A stretch of 64,000 bases of DNA from Actinacidiphila sp965342175 (GCF_965342175.1 NZ_CBDRBL010000009.1:1-64000), one strand, 5' to 3'; shown: positions 18,003-26,633, counted from the first letter of the stretch. A program made the numbers and translations. The notes: a model not told the origin generated them from the letters alone.

Positions 18003-18032
18003 TTGGTGACGGAACGCGACTCTGCCTAGATT
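18003..18032 (+). promoter_or_regulatory. candidate rpfA promoter
   Basis: TTGGTG (18003-18008), 18-bp spacer, TAGATT (18027-18032). Transcription from here gives a leader of about 180 nt. Just upstream, CCGGAA-N11-TTCCGG (near 17945-17967) is a possible operator. Confidence 0.5.
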
Positions 18033-18039
18033 TGCCCGC

Positions 18040-18218
18040 CGTGTGCAGGGAGCACCACCCGGGAGGGCTCGCACGGAGGGCGACCGCGGATCGGAAAGCC
18101 GTCGGTCGGCGAGCGACGGGGACGGGGGCCGCGCCGGACGCGCGGGTGCCCGTCCGCCGGCCGCCGCACCAGGGGTGCGGCGACGTGGGGGAGTCCCGGG
18201 TCCGTGGAGAGGGATCTG
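18040..18218 (+). promoter_or_regulatory. long structured rpfA leader, possible ydaO-type (c-di-AMP) riboswitch
   Basis: The ~180-nt 5' leader is G-rich with several complementary blocks, for example GGGTGCCCGTCCG and TGCGGCGACG segments, and G-runs such as GACGGGGACGGGGGCC and GTGGGGGAGTCC that recall conserved ydaO elements. In Streptomyces the rpfA leader is a c-di-AMP riboswitch (established family knowledge). I could not align this leader to the consensus by hand, so position supports the call more than sequence does. Confidence 0.4.
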
Positions 18219-18845
18219 ATGGCCGTATCAGGCACGTACCGCCGGTCCGCAGCCGCCGCCGGCGTCACCGTCCTCGCCCCGCTGGCCCTCATGGCCGTCG
18301 CGGGGCCCGCGAAGGCCGCCGACAGCGGGGTCTGGGACCGCATCGCGCGCTGCGAGAGCGGGGGAGACTGGCACATCGACACCGGTAACGGATACTACGG
18401 AGGACTCCAGTTCTCGGCCGGGACATGGCGCGCCTACGGGGGGACCGTGTACGCGGCGACCGCCGACCGGGCGAGCCGTGAGCAGCAGATCGCCGTCGCC
18501 GTCAAGGTGCAGCGGGCGCAGGGCTGGGGGGCATGGCCCACCTGCTCCGCCCGTGCCGGCGCCTACGGGAGCGCCCCCGCCCTCGGCGCCGCCCCGACCG
18601 CGCCCGAGAGGCGGCACACGTCCCCGGCGCCGCAGCGGCAGTCGCGCGGTGCCGCAGGCCGTACCGACCGCGGCCAGAGCCGGGTCGCGAAGGGCCACGG
18701 CGACTACCGCGTCCGCAGCGGCGACACCCTGAGCGGCATCGCGGCGGCCCATGGGACGACCTGGAAGAAGCTCTACGCCGTCAACCGGTCCGTGATCGGC
18801 GCCGACCCCAACCTGATCCTTCCCGGTCAGCGGCTGTCGATCTGA
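18219..18845 (+). CDS. rpfA: resuscitation-promoting factor RpfA (secreted, LysM)
   Basis: Secreted muralytic enzyme that cleaves peptidoglycan and promotes spore germination. A signal peptide (basic start, APLALMAVAGPAKA) is followed by the Rpf transglycosylase-like domain (VWDRIARCESGGDWHIDTGN; catalytic Glu in CESGG), a Pro/Arg/Gln-rich linker, and a C-terminal LysM domain (YRVRSGDTLSGIAAAHGTTW) for peptidoglycan binding. 208 aa. ATG 18219 has AGAGGGAT upstream. The long leader suggests post-transcriptional control. Confidence 0.93.
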   Translation: MAVSGTYRRSAAAAGVTVLAPLALMAVAGPAKAADSGVWDRIARCESGGDWHIDTGNGYYGGLQFSAGTWRAYGGTVYAATADRASREQQIAVAVKVQRAQGWGAWPTCSARAGAYGSAPALGAAPTAPERRHTSPAPQRQSRGAAGRTDRGQSRVAKGHGDYRVRSGDTLSGIAAAHGTTWKKLYAVNRSVIGADPNLILPGQRLSI

Positions 18846-18861
18846 CCCTCCGCGCACCCCT

Positions 18862-18892
18862 GCCCACCCGGCCGTGCTCCGACCGGGTGGGC
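18862..18892 (+). terminator. rpfA terminator
   Basis: Perfect 10-bp stem GCCCACCCGG / CCGGGTGGGC with an 11-nt loop, 17 bp after the rpfA stop. Confidence 0.7.
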
Positions 18893-18955
18893 CCCGGGGC
18901 GCGCACGGCGCGGCGGGAGGCGGCTGCCGCCACCGCCGCGCCTAACCTGGCCCGC

Positions 18956-19456
18956 ATGTCCCGTCCCCGCCGTCTCGCGGTGACCGCGCTCGTATCGCTC
19001 GCCGCGTCGGCGGCCCTCGCGTCAGGGGCCGCGCAGGCCGACGGACACGCACCCGTCTGGCTGGAGCTGGCGACCTGCGAGAGCAGCAACCGCTGGAACA
19101 CCAACACCGGCAACGGCTTCTACGGTGGGCTGCAGATCTTCCAGCCCACCTGGGCCGAACACGGTGGTCTCGACCTGGCTCCCAGGCCCGACCGCGCCAC
19201 CCCCGACCAGCAGGTGACCGTCGCCGAGGAGATCCTGCGCGACCAGGGCTGGGAGGCCTGGCCGACCTGCGCGCAGCGCCTGCGGCTGTCCGGGCGGGCG
19301 CACGCGCTGCAGCGCGGCGAGACCCTGGAGTCGGTGGCCCGGCGCTTCGACGTCAGCGGCGGCGCGGCGGAGCTGTACCGGCTCAACCAGGACGTCATCG
19401 GCTCCGACCCGAACCGGCAGCTCACCCCGGGGACACTGCTGCGCCTGCCGAAGTGA
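18956..19456 (+). CDS. second secreted Rpf-like transglycosylase
   Basis: 166-aa secreted protein: signal peptide (RRLAVTALVSLAASAALASG, cleavage near AQA), an Rpf-type domain (LATCESSNRWNTNTGNGFYG with the catalytic Glu in CESS, then QPTWAEHGG), and a degenerate LysM-like C-terminus (LQRGETLESVARRF). It resembles rpfA but is shorter and lacks the long linker, so it is a paralogue rather than a copy. It follows the rpfA terminator by 64 bp with no strong promoter seen, so it may depend on readthrough or a weak promoter. Confidence 0.88.
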   Translation: MSRPRRLAVTALVSLAASAALASGAAQADGHAPVWLELATCESSNRWNTNTGNGFYGGLQIFQPTWAEHGGLDLAPRPDRATPDQQVTVAEEILRDQGWEAWPTCAQRLRLSGRAHALQRGETLESVARRFDVSGGAAELYRLNQDVIGSDPNRQLTPGTLLRLPK

Positions 19457-19855
19457 GGCCGTCGGGAGCACTGCGGCGGCGCTCCGACCTGGACCGCCGG
19501 TCAGGCCGCACCGTTTCGGCCGCAGCGTCCCGGCCGTTGCCGCGCTCACGCCGGACCGCCCGCCCCACCGTCGTGCCCGCGCCCGCGGCCCGCGGCCGTC
19601 ACCCGGCGAGTCCCTGTCCGTAGCCCGGCGGGGTGACAGCGCCACCCGTGGCCCGAGCGGCCGGCCGATCCGGGGAAGGCAGCGTGGAGCGCCTGCCCGC
19701 CGCCCCGGAACCGGTGACAAACGTCACAGGGGGGAAACAGTGCGGACACGAGGGCGTACGAGAAGGCGAACCGGTACAACCTGTGGGTCTGGTGAGCGGG
19801 GTCTTTCCAGCACGACGGCGGGCACCGGTCCATGGGAGCAGGAACACGGGGACGC
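19457..19855. other. 399-bp gap before the glycosyltransferase
   Basis: Contains only GC-rich sequence with overlapping short frames that lack good starts or homology I recognise. A relatively low-GC patch with CCGGTGACAAACGTCACAGG near 19711-19730 contains TGACAAACGTCA, an imperfect palindrome that may belong to the promoter of the next gene. Confidence 0.4.
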
Positions 19856-21208
19856 ATGCGTATTTCCATACTGATCCACAATGCGTACGGGGTCGGGGGC
19901 ACCATCCGCACGACCTACAACCTGGCCAGCGCCCTGGCTGAACGGCACGAGGTCGAGATCGTCTCCGTCTTCCGCCACCGTGACGAGCCCACGTTCGCCC
20001 TCGACCCGCGCGTCGGCCTGCGCCATCTGCTGGACCTGCGCCGCGGCGGCGGGACGTGCGATCTCGACGACCCGCTGTACGGCAGGCCGGCGAAGGTCTT
20101 CCCGTCCGGCGAGAACCGCTACCAGCAGTACAACGCCCTCACCGACCGGCGGATCGCGGCCCATCTGGCGTCCCTGGACGCCGACGTCGTCATCGGCACG
20201 CGCCCCGGGCTGAACGTCCACATCGCCCTGCAGGCCCCGCGTCACGCCGTCCGGATCGCGCAGGAGCACCTGACGCTGGACACCCACTCCGTGCCGCTGG
20301 TGCTCACGCTGCGCCGGCTGTACCCACGGCTGGACGCCGTCACCACGACCACCGAGGCCGACGCCGCCTGCTACCGCCGCAGACTGCGGCTGCCCGGGGT
20401 GCGGGTGGTCGCCGTGCCGAACAGCGTCCCCGACCCGGGCATCGCGCCCAGCACCCTGGACGCCAGGTACGTCGTGGCCGTCGGCCGGCTGGCCCCGGTC
20501 AAGCGTTACGGGGACCTCATCCGAGCCTTCGCCAAGGTCGCGCGGGAACGCCCCGACTGGGGTCTGCGGCTGTACGGCACGGGCGGGGAGAAGCAGAAGC
20601 TGGAGCGGCTCATCGCCGACCTGGACGTCGGGGACCGGGTGACGATGATGGGCGCGGCGTCGCCGATCGAGCCGGAGATGGCCAAGGCCTCGCTGCTCGC
20701 GGTGTCCTCCAGCACCGAGTCGTTCGGCATGACCATCGTCGAGGCGATGCGGGTGGGCCTGCCGGTGGTGAGCACGGACTGCCCGCTCGGCCCCGGCGAG
20801 ATCATCGGCGACGGGGTGGACGGTCTGCTGGTGCCCCCGCGGGACGTGGACGGGCTGGCGGCGGCGATACTCCGGCTGATCAACGACGACGAGCTCCGTC
20901 AGCGGATGGGCAGGGCAGCCCTGGAGAAGGGCGCCCGCTACGACCCCGCGCAGATCGCCGGCGCCTTCGAGGGCCTGATGGAGGAACTGGTCGCCCGCCG
21001 GGCGGGGACGGGGGGCAGGCTGCGTGCCGTCGGACGCCATGTCGGCGGCCTGGGCGTGGGTGTCGCGTACTCCGGCAAGGACCTGGCCGGCGCGGCGCGG
21101 CGGCGGGCTCGCCGCCTCCGCAAGAAGCTGCGGGGCAAGGCGCGGGGCATGCTTCGCGGGCACGGAACGAAGGGTGGATCGCCGGTCGGGGGGCCGACCG
21201 ACCGATAG
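19856..21208 (+). CDS. GT4-family glycosyltransferase
   Basis: GT-B retaining transferase, likely acting on teichoic acid, glycan or glycolipid at the membrane. The N-domain opens with ISILIHNAYGVGGTIRTTYN; the C-domain has VVAVGRLAPVKRYGDLIRAF and the nucleotide-sugar site SSSTESFGMTIVEAMRVGLP (EX7E motif) followed by DCPLGPGEII. A very basic C-terminal tail (RRRARRLRKKLRGKARG) may hold it to acidic lipids. 450 aa from ATG 19856; ATG 19832 would add 8 residues. Donor and acceptor are not determinable. Confidence 0.85.
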   Translation: MRISILIHNAYGVGGTIRTTYNLASALAERHEVEIVSVFRHRDEPTFALDPRVGLRHLLDLRRGGGTCDLDDPLYGRPAKVFPSGENRYQQYNALTDRRIAAHLASLDADVVIGTRPGLNVHIALQAPRHAVRIAQEHLTLDTHSVPLVLTLRRLYPRLDAVTTTTEADAACYRRRLRLPGVRVVAVPNSVPDPGIAPSTLDARYVVAVGRLAPVKRYGDLIRAFAKVARERPDWGLRLYGTGGEKQKLERLIADLDVGDRVTMMGAASPIEPEMAKASLLAVSSSTESFGMTIVEAMRVGLPVVSTDCPLGPGEIIGDGVDGLLVPPRDVDGLAAAILRLINDDELRQRMGRAALEKGARYDPAQIAGAFEGLMEELVARRAGTGGRLRAVGRHVGGLGVGVAYSGKDLAGAARRRARRLRKKLRGKARGMLRGHGTKGGSPVGGPTDR

Positions 21209-21602
21209 CGCGTGTCGTCGAACGGCTCCGCCCGGAGGAGGGTGCCGGCTGCCCGCGTCCGGCACGGTGGGACCCCGGCCGCGCGCGAGGCGGACGGCGG
21301 GGACGGCGGGCGCGGATGGCGGGCGTCGCCGGGGACCACACCGGCGTCGCCGATGAAGAGGGATGAGGAGGGAGAGATCTCCCGACGGCGGGTTCGGAGG
21401 AGTCCGCGGTGAGGTCGACGCCGAGTGCCGGGAGGTCGGGCCTGATCGCGCCCGCTCCGGCCGGTCCCCGCCGTTCGTGATCGGCCGGATCCGGTGGGGC
21501 GGCTCGCGGGCGCGTTCTGCCTGCTCGGTGCGTCATTGAGCGTCCGGTCGAACGAAATTACGATGAGGGGGTCATGCCGTAGCGCATCGAGGGGGGCACC
21601 CC
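21209..21602. other. 394-bp gap before the prim-pol gene
   Basis: No convincing gene. The last 70 bp are less GC-rich (near CGAACGAAATTACGATGAGG), consistent with a promoter for the next gene, but I cannot place -35 and -10 boxes confidently. Confidence 0.35.
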
Positions 21603-22493
21603 GTGACGCATCCGGAGCACGACCGCGCGCTGGAATGCGCGCTCGCGGCCGCGCGGCGCGGCCTCCCGGTCATCCCGCTGTCGCGGACCAAGCTCCCCGC
21701 GATCCGTTCACCGCACCGCGGGGAGACCGGCCGTGGCATGTGCCGCGGACAGTGCGGACGGCTCGGTCACGGGGTGCACGACGCCGCCACCGAGCCCGCC
21801 CGGATAGCCGAGTTGTTCGCGGCGGCGCCCTGGGCCAGCGGGTACGGGATCGCGTGCGGGCGGTCGCCGCACCATCTGATCGGCCTCGACCTCGACCGCA
21901 AGGACGGCGTCGACGGTGTGACCGACCTGGTGGACCTCGCCGCCCGGTGGGGCTTCGCCGTGCCGTGGACGCGTACGGTGCTCACCCCGAGCGGCGGCCG
22001 GCACCTGTGGCTGCGCGGGCCGGCCGAAGTGATCGTGCCGAACTCCGTGCGCAGGCTCGGCCCTGGGATCGACGTGCGCGGCAGCGGCGGCTACCTGGTG
22101 GGGCCGGGCTCGGTCACCACGGCGGGCCGCTACCGCTGGGACCCGCCGACGGCCTCGATGCCGCCTGCCGCCGTGCCAAGGCGGCTGCTGCGGCTGCTGC
22201 TGGCGTCCCCGCAGCGCCGGGCCGGGCGGGCCACGACGGGCACGACGGCGGGCGCGGCCGAGCCGCTGATCCGCTTCGTCCTCGCTTCGCCGGTGGGGGA
22301 GCGCAACGAGCGGCTCTTCTGGGCCGCCTGCCGGGCGTTCGAGAACGGGCACGGGGACCACGTCGCCGCCCGGATGGTCGAAGCGGCCGTCCGCGTCGGT
22401 CTGCCGGAACGCGAGGCCGCGTCGACCGTGGGCTCCGCCCGGCGGCACGTCCTGCGGCGGTCTGGCGGGCGGCGCTCGGCGGGAGCACTCTGA
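21603..22493 (+). CDS. free-standing primase-polymerase (prim-pol) domain protein
   Basis: AEP-type prim-pol fold, as found at the N-terminus of plasmid and phage bifunctional primase/polymerases. Visible are the N-terminal ALECALAAARRGLPVIPL, the catalytic-site LIGLDLDRKDGVDG (DxD metal pair), GRHLWLRG, and the closing GIDVRGSGGYLVGPGS motif. A ~100-residue helical C-terminus ends before a helicase domain would begin. GTG 21603 follows GAGGGGGG. Only 4 bp separate its stop from the next start. Chromosomal stand-alone copies are frequent in Streptomyces, with unknown role; a decayed mobile element origin is possible. Confidence 0.85.
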   Translation: MTHPEHDRALECALAAARRGLPVIPLSRTKLPAIRSPHRGETGRGMCRGQCGRLGHGVHDAATEPARIAELFAAAPWASGYGIACGRSPHHLIGLDLDRKDGVDGVTDLVDLAARWGFAVPWTRTVLTPSGGRHLWLRGPAEVIVPNSVRRLGPGIDVRGSGGYLVGPGSVTTAGRYRWDPPTASMPPAAVPRRLLRLLLASPQRRAGRATTGTTAGAAEPLIRFVLASPVGERNERLFWAACRAFENGHGDHVAARMVEAAVRVGLPEREAASTVGSARRHVLRRSGGRRSAGAL

Positions 22494-22497
22494 CCCC

Positions 22498-22887
22498 ATG
22501 ACCTCAACCGCACCGAGGGCCGCCCGGGTCGCCGTCACCGATGAGGCAGCGAGGCTGCTGCGGCGCCTCGCCGACCAGCACGGCCCGTTGATGTTCCACC
22601 AGTCCGGCGGCTGCTGTGACGGCAGCTCGCCCATGTGCTACCCGCTGGGGGAGTTCCTCACCGGGGACTCCGACGTGCACCTCGGCGACCTCGGCGTCCC
22701 GGGCATCGATCCGGTGCCGGTGTGGATGTCGCGCGACCAGTTCGCCTACTGGAGCCACACCCATCTGACGATCGACGTGGTGCCCGGGCGCGGCAGCGGC
22801 TTCTCGCTGGAAGCGCCGACGGGCAACCGGTTTCTCATTCGTTCCCGACTGCTGACGGACGACGAGTTGTCGACGCTTGGGATGTGA
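22498..22887 (+). CDS. DUF779 family protein
   Basis: 129-aa cytosolic protein with the DUF779 core: QSGGCCDGSSPMCYP (three Cys that may bind metal), then WMSRDQFAYWSHTHLTIDVV and GFSLEAPTGNRFLIRSRL. DUF779 genes elsewhere often neighbour aldehyde dehydrogenase genes; here the upstream neighbour is the prim-pol gene, 4 bp away. Function is not established. Confidence 0.85.
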   Translation: MTSTAPRAARVAVTDEAARLLRRLADQHGPLMFHQSGGCCDGSSPMCYPLGEFLTGDSDVHLGDLGVPGIDPVPVWMSRDQFAYWSHTHLTIDVVPGRGSGFSLEAPTGNRFLIRSRLLTDDELSTLGM

Positions 22888-23105
22888 TGTGAGGGATGTG
22901 TGTGGGACGTTCGCCGGGAATTCCGCGCGACCGCTCCGGACGATATTCAGGGGCCAGGTCCGTGAATTCGGTGGCCGCCGGGAAAAGTCACCCCCAAAGA
23001 GTGAACGGTGCACGCCAAACGCCGACCGGGATTCTGTGACACAAGTGTGACGATCAAGTCGCCCACTCCTTCCGTCACGGCTCGTGTGCGCCTACGGTTG
23101 CTCAT

Positions 23106-23321
23106 ATGGCAACCGATCCGATCGCCGCACGGCAACCGCAGGACGAACCGGACTCCTACGTCGGCCTCCCGGCCGACGACGCCGAGCGCCGGGCCACCGA
23201 GCGCGGCTGGAGCACGGTGCGCGCCCTGCCGCCGGGCGCCGTCATCACCATGGAGTACCGGGTGGGCCGGCTCAACTTCACCGTCCAGGGCGGCCGGGTG
23301 ATCCGCTGCTGGAGCGGCTGA
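23106..23321 (+). CDS. small I78-type peptidase-inhibitor-like protein
   Basis: 71-aa protein whose C-terminal half (GWSTVRALPPGAVITMEY, RVGRLNF, GGRVIRCW) follows the pattern of inhibitor family I78, small single-domain serine-protease inhibitors. It has no signal peptide, so it would act inside the cell unless otherwise exported. A possible promoter is TTCCGT-N17-TACGGT (ending near 23095), which would make a near-leaderless mRNA. In the 218-bp gap upstream, TGTGACACAAGTGTGACG (around 23036) is a repeated TGTGAC motif. Confidence 0.75.
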   Translation: MATDPIAARQPQDEPDSYVGLPADDAERRATERGWSTVRALPPGAVITMEYRVGRLNFTVQGGRVIRCWSG

Positions 23322-23375
23322 GGTCTCCGGCCCCCGCACGGCGCCGCGCAGAAGGACACGGCGCCCCGTACGGAA

Positions 23376-23415
23376 GAAGGCCCTGGCCGCCCGTCTCGGG
23401 GCGGTCAGGGCCTTC
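23376..23415. terminator. bidirectional terminator
   Basis: 17-bp stem GAAGGCCCTGGCCGCCC / GGGCGGTCAGGGCCTTC, one G-U pair, 6-nt loop, between the convergent I78-like and PAP2 genes. Confidence 0.88.
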
Positions 23416-23463
23416 GTGCGGCCTTGGGCGGGGTGGGAGCGTGCGTACCTGCCCCGCGGCCGG

Positions 23464-24468
23464 TCAGCCGGTGGCGCCGCGGCGGCGGGCAGCGCCGGCC
23501 TGGCCGACGGGCGCCGGGCGGCCCGGCCGGTCGGCGGGCGGTCGGCGGCTGCCGGAGGGGGTGACCGGGGTGCGCTCGTGCCGGTTGGTGTGCGGATGTG
23601 CCGGGTGGTGCGGTACCCCCGAGGCGGACGCCGTCGCGCGGCCGCTGAGAACGACGGGCTCGAGTAGGCCGTCCGGGTTGTCGCAGAGCTGGCCGGGGGC
23701 CGCCGCCGTGTTCGCGAGGCGGGCTGCCGCCGGAACCGGGCCGGTGGCGCGGCGCCGCTCCCAGGCGGCTGTGATCCGCTGCTCGGCGGAGGCCATCAGG
23801 GGCTCGAACCAGGGCAGTGCCAGCAGGATCAGCAGGCCGGCCGCCCAGCCGAGCAGGACGTCGCTGACCCAGTGGGTGCCGAGGTAGATGGTGGTCATGC
23901 CGACGCCCAGCGCCAGCAGGGCGGCGATCACGGAGGCGACCCGGCGGACCCACGGGGTGGAGGCGAGATAGGCCAGGACGCCCCAGGTCACCACGGCGTT
24001 CGCGGTGTGACCGGAGGGAAATATATCGCCGCCGGCAAAGAGTTCGGCGGATCCGGCGGTGGTCGCGTAGTGCGGGCCCAGCCTGCCGAGACCGTATTTC
24101 ACCGCGCCCACCGTGACGTTCAGCAGCAGCAGCGACGTGCCCAGCACGAGCAGCGGGTGCAGGGTGCGCTGACGCCAGGCGCGCCAGCCCAGCCAGGAGG
24201 CCACGATCACGGCCGTCGGGCCGCGCTGTCCCAGGACGACGAAGTAGTCGAGGAACGCGTGGATCTGCGGCCATTGCTTGTACGGCCGCCACATCATCAC
24301 CTGCCAGTCCAGCGTCACGAGTTTGGACGTGGTCAGGACGGCTACGACGATGGCCACATAGGCCACGAGCGTCGAGCCGAACAGCAGTACGCGTGTCCGG
24401 CTCATGCCGGGTGGCGCCTGAGCTGTCCCGGGCTCCTCCACGAGGCGAGGCTTGTCATCGGTACGCAC
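23464..24468 (-). CDS. PAP2-family membrane phosphatase-like protein
   Basis: 334-aa integral membrane protein with about six helices, then a ~100-residue polar, Pro/Arg-rich cytoplasmic tail. The acid-phosphatase/PAP2 motifs are FPSGHT (C2) and TTIYLGTHWVSDV (C3) with its His and Asp, but the first motif is KYGLGRLGP. The canonical Arg of K(x6)RP is Gly and the Arg of SR(x5)H is Thr, so substrate phosphate binding may be altered. Likely substrates are lipid or undecaprenyl phosphates. GTG 24468 or ATG 24405 may be the start. Confidence 0.85.
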   Translation of the reverse strand: MRTDDKPRLVEEPGTAQAPPGMSRTRVLLFGSTLVAYVAIVVAVLTTSKLVTLDWQVMMWRPYKQWPQIHAFLDYFVVLGQRGPTAVIVASWLGWRAWRQRTLHPLLVLGTSLLLLNVTVGAVKYGLGRLGPHYATTAGSAELFAGGDIFPSGHTANAVVTWGVLAYLASTPWVRRVASVIAALLALGVGMTTIYLGTHWVSDVLLGWAAGLLILLALPWFEPLMASAEQRITAAWERRRATGPVPAAARLANTAAAPGQLCDNPDGLLEPVVLSGRATASASGVPHHPAHPHTNRHERTPVTPSGSRRPPADRPGRPAPVGQAGAARRRGATG

Positions 24469-25004
24469 TCAATCGACGTTACAGCGTGTGATGGCGGAGT
24501 TCGGCCGGAAGGGCTGGTTCGTAATGACCATGTGATGTGGACTGCGTCTCACTCCACCCAATGGCGGCAGGGCCGGCATGTGCATTGAGCCGAATGCGGG
24601 AACTCATTGTTTTTGTGTTTCGACGTGCGCCGAGTGCTGTTCGCGGAAAATACGGCCATGGTTTTTCGTGCGCAGTGGCCGCCGTTGATCGGCCGTCACT
24701 TCCGCCGGGGCTCGCCCCCCTCGGGGCGGCTCGCCGGCCCGGCCGGTCCGAGCGCCGGCGATCCGGGCGGATGCCCGTTCGCCCGCGCAAGGGAGGTGTC
24801 CGGCAGTTCTCGCACGGGTGACCCGTGGGTGGCCGGCGCGTGGCCTGCGCTGTGCCGGTCACGGGAGAACGTGACACGCGCCACTCGCCATCGGCGCGGA
24901 CTCGCGTAGTCTGACGACTTCACTCGCCCTCGTCACTGGGTTCCCCCAGGACCGTCCCCTCGTCCTGCCCAGCGACCGCGAGCGCACCGCTGGGAGGTAC
25001 GTAC
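24469..25004. other. 536-bp gap upstream of the MFS exporter
   Basis: Divergent promoter space. The first ~200 bp (24470-24670) are lower in GC than the neighbourhood; short open frames here have no supporting features. The right end holds the palindrome at 24858-24875 and a possible -10 TAGTCT (24907-24912) for the exporter. Confidence 0.4.
24858..24875. promoter_or_regulatory. palindromic operator candidate for the exporter
   Basis: GTCACG-N6-CGTGAC is a perfect 6-bp inverted repeat placed 32 bp before the TAGTCT -10-like box, a common position for TetR- or MarR-type control of drug exporters. No regulator gene is adjacent. Confidence 0.4.
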
Positions 25005-26633
25005 ATGACAGGGACGTCCTCGGCCGGCATCCCCGCGCCTGCCGCCGTCCCACGGCACACTCGGCCGGTCAACCGCTGGACCGTGCTGATCGTCCTCTGC
25101 GTCAGCCTGCTGCTCGTCGCGCTCGACGCGACCGTGCTGCACGTCGCCGTTCCCGCGGTGAGCGAGGACCTGCGCCCCGGAGCGATAGAGCTGCTGTGGA
25201 TCGTCGACGCCTACCCGCTCGTCGCCGCGTCCCTGCTCATCCTCTTCGGCACGTTGGGCGACCGGGTCGGAAGGCGCAGGATCCTGCTGCTCGGTTACAC
25301 GATCTTCGCGGCAGCCTCGGCGGTGGCCGCCTTCGCACCCGACCCGCGCGTCCTCATCGCGGCCCGCGCTCTGCTCGGCGTCGGCGGCGCGATGATCATG
25401 CCGGCGACGCTGTCGATCCTCCGGCAGGTCTTCCCCGACCGCCAGGAGCGGGCCGTCGCCATCGGCGTGTGGAGCGCCGTCGCGGCCGTCGGCGCGGCCG
25501 TCGGGCCGGTCCTCGGCGGCTTCCTCGTCGAGCACTTCTGGTGGGGCTCGGTCTTTCTGATCAACATCCCGCTGATGGCAGCCATCCTTCCGGTGGCCCG
25601 CTGGCTGCTGCCGGAGTCGCGCGGCAAGCTGGACGGTCCCTGGGACGTCCTCGGCGCGGTGATGGCCGCGCTGGGCATCCTCGGCGCCATCCTCGGCGTC
25701 AAGCAGATCGGCGGCGGAGCGGCTCCGTACGAGCCCTCCGCGCTCGTCCCGCTGCTCGCCGGGGCGGCCCTGCTGGTGCTGTTCGTACGCCGGCAGCGGC
25801 GGCGCGAGCACCCGCTCATCGACATACGCATGTTCGGCAGGCCGGCCTTCGGCACCTCCGTGGGCTGCATCGTGCTGGCGCTGCTCGCCCTCGTCGGCCT
25901 CGAACTGATCGCCGTTCAGTATCTGCAACTGGTCCTCGACCTGAGCCCGCTGCAGACGGGGGTGCGGCTGCTGCCGCTCACCCTCGCCGCCATGGCCGCG
26001 GGGCTCCTGGGCTCGCGGATGCTCGGCGGCCTCGGCCCGCGTGCCATGGTGAGCTCCGGTTTCGTCCTCACCGCAGGCGCGGTGCTCGTGCTGACCCTGA
26101 TGGGCCAGCACGACCGGCCCGCTGTGCTGACCGCGGGTTTCGTTCTGCTCGGCTTCGGGCTGGAGACCACGCTCTTCGGCGCGTACGAGTCCATGCTCAG
26201 CGACGCACCCGCGGAACAGGCGGGCGGCGCGGCGGCGATCGGCGAGACGTCCTACCAACTGGGCGCCGGCCTCGGCATCGCCCTGCTGGGCAGCGTCATG
26301 AACGCCGCCTACGCCCCCGCCGTCGGCCGGGTCCCCGGAGTGCCGGCGGACGCCCGCGCGTCGGCCGGGAAGTCGCTCGGCGAGGCCTACGAGGTCTCCG
26401 ACCACCTCGGCGGTTCGGCCGGGGCGTCCCTGCGGCATGCCGCACGCCACGCCTTCGTCCACGGGATGCACCTCACCCTGGTGGTCAGCGCGGCCCTGTT
26501 GCTGCTCGGCGCGGTCGCCGCGCTGCGGCTGCCCCGCCGTATGGAGTGCGGCGCGGCGGCCCAGTGGCCCGCGGCGCCCGGGATCCCGGCGCCCCGCGAG
26601 CACGCCCTGGCCGGCGCCGACGCGTCGCGCTGA
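25005..26633 (+). CDS. MFS exporter, DHA2 (14-TM) family
   Basis: Proton-driven drug exporter. Predicted membrane helices begin at VLIVLCVSLLLVALDATVLH, with the DHA2 motif LDATVLHVAVPAV, the loop 2-3 motif LGDRVGRRRIL, and motif C-like GAAVGPVLGGFLVEHFWW. 542 aa, complete, with about 14 helices. GGGAGGT precedes the ATG. It is a single gene with a long upstream region; a role in resistance or export of a metabolite is inferred from family only. Confidence 0.9.
   Translation: MTGTSSAGIPAPAAVPRHTRPVNRWTVLIVLCVSLLLVALDATVLHVAVPAVSEDLRPGAIELLWIVDAYPLVAASLLILFGTLGDRVGRRRILLLGYTIFAAASAVAAFAPDPRVLIAARALLGVGGAMIMPATLSILRQVFPDRQERAVAIGVWSAVAAVGAAVGPVLGGFLVEHFWWGSVFLINIPLMAAILPVARWLLPESRGKLDGPWDVLGAVMAALGILGAILGVKQIGGGAAPYEPSALVPLLAGAALLVLFVRRQRRREHPLIDIRMFGRPAFGTSVGCIVLALLALVGLELIAVQYLQLVLDLSPLQTGVRLLPLTLAAMAAGLLGSRMLGGLGPRAMVSSGFVLTAGAVLVLTLMGQHDRPAVLTAGFVLLGFGLETTLFGAYESMLSDAPAEQAGGAAAIGETSYQLGAGLGIALLGSVMNAAYAPAVGRVPGVPADARASAGKSLGEAYEVSDHLGGSAGASLRHAARHAFVHGMHLTLVVSAALLLLGAVAALRLPRRMECGAAAQWPAAPGIPAPREHALAGADASR

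Noticed and set aside
19633..19941. 102-codon plus-strand frame ahead of the glycosyltransferase
   Set aside because: No Shine-Dalgarno, odd composition, overlaps the start of a real gene in another frame.
24537..24909. Two short open frames in the low-GC region before the MFS exporter
   Set aside because: No ribosome sites or family resemblance; overlapping frames in spacer DNA.
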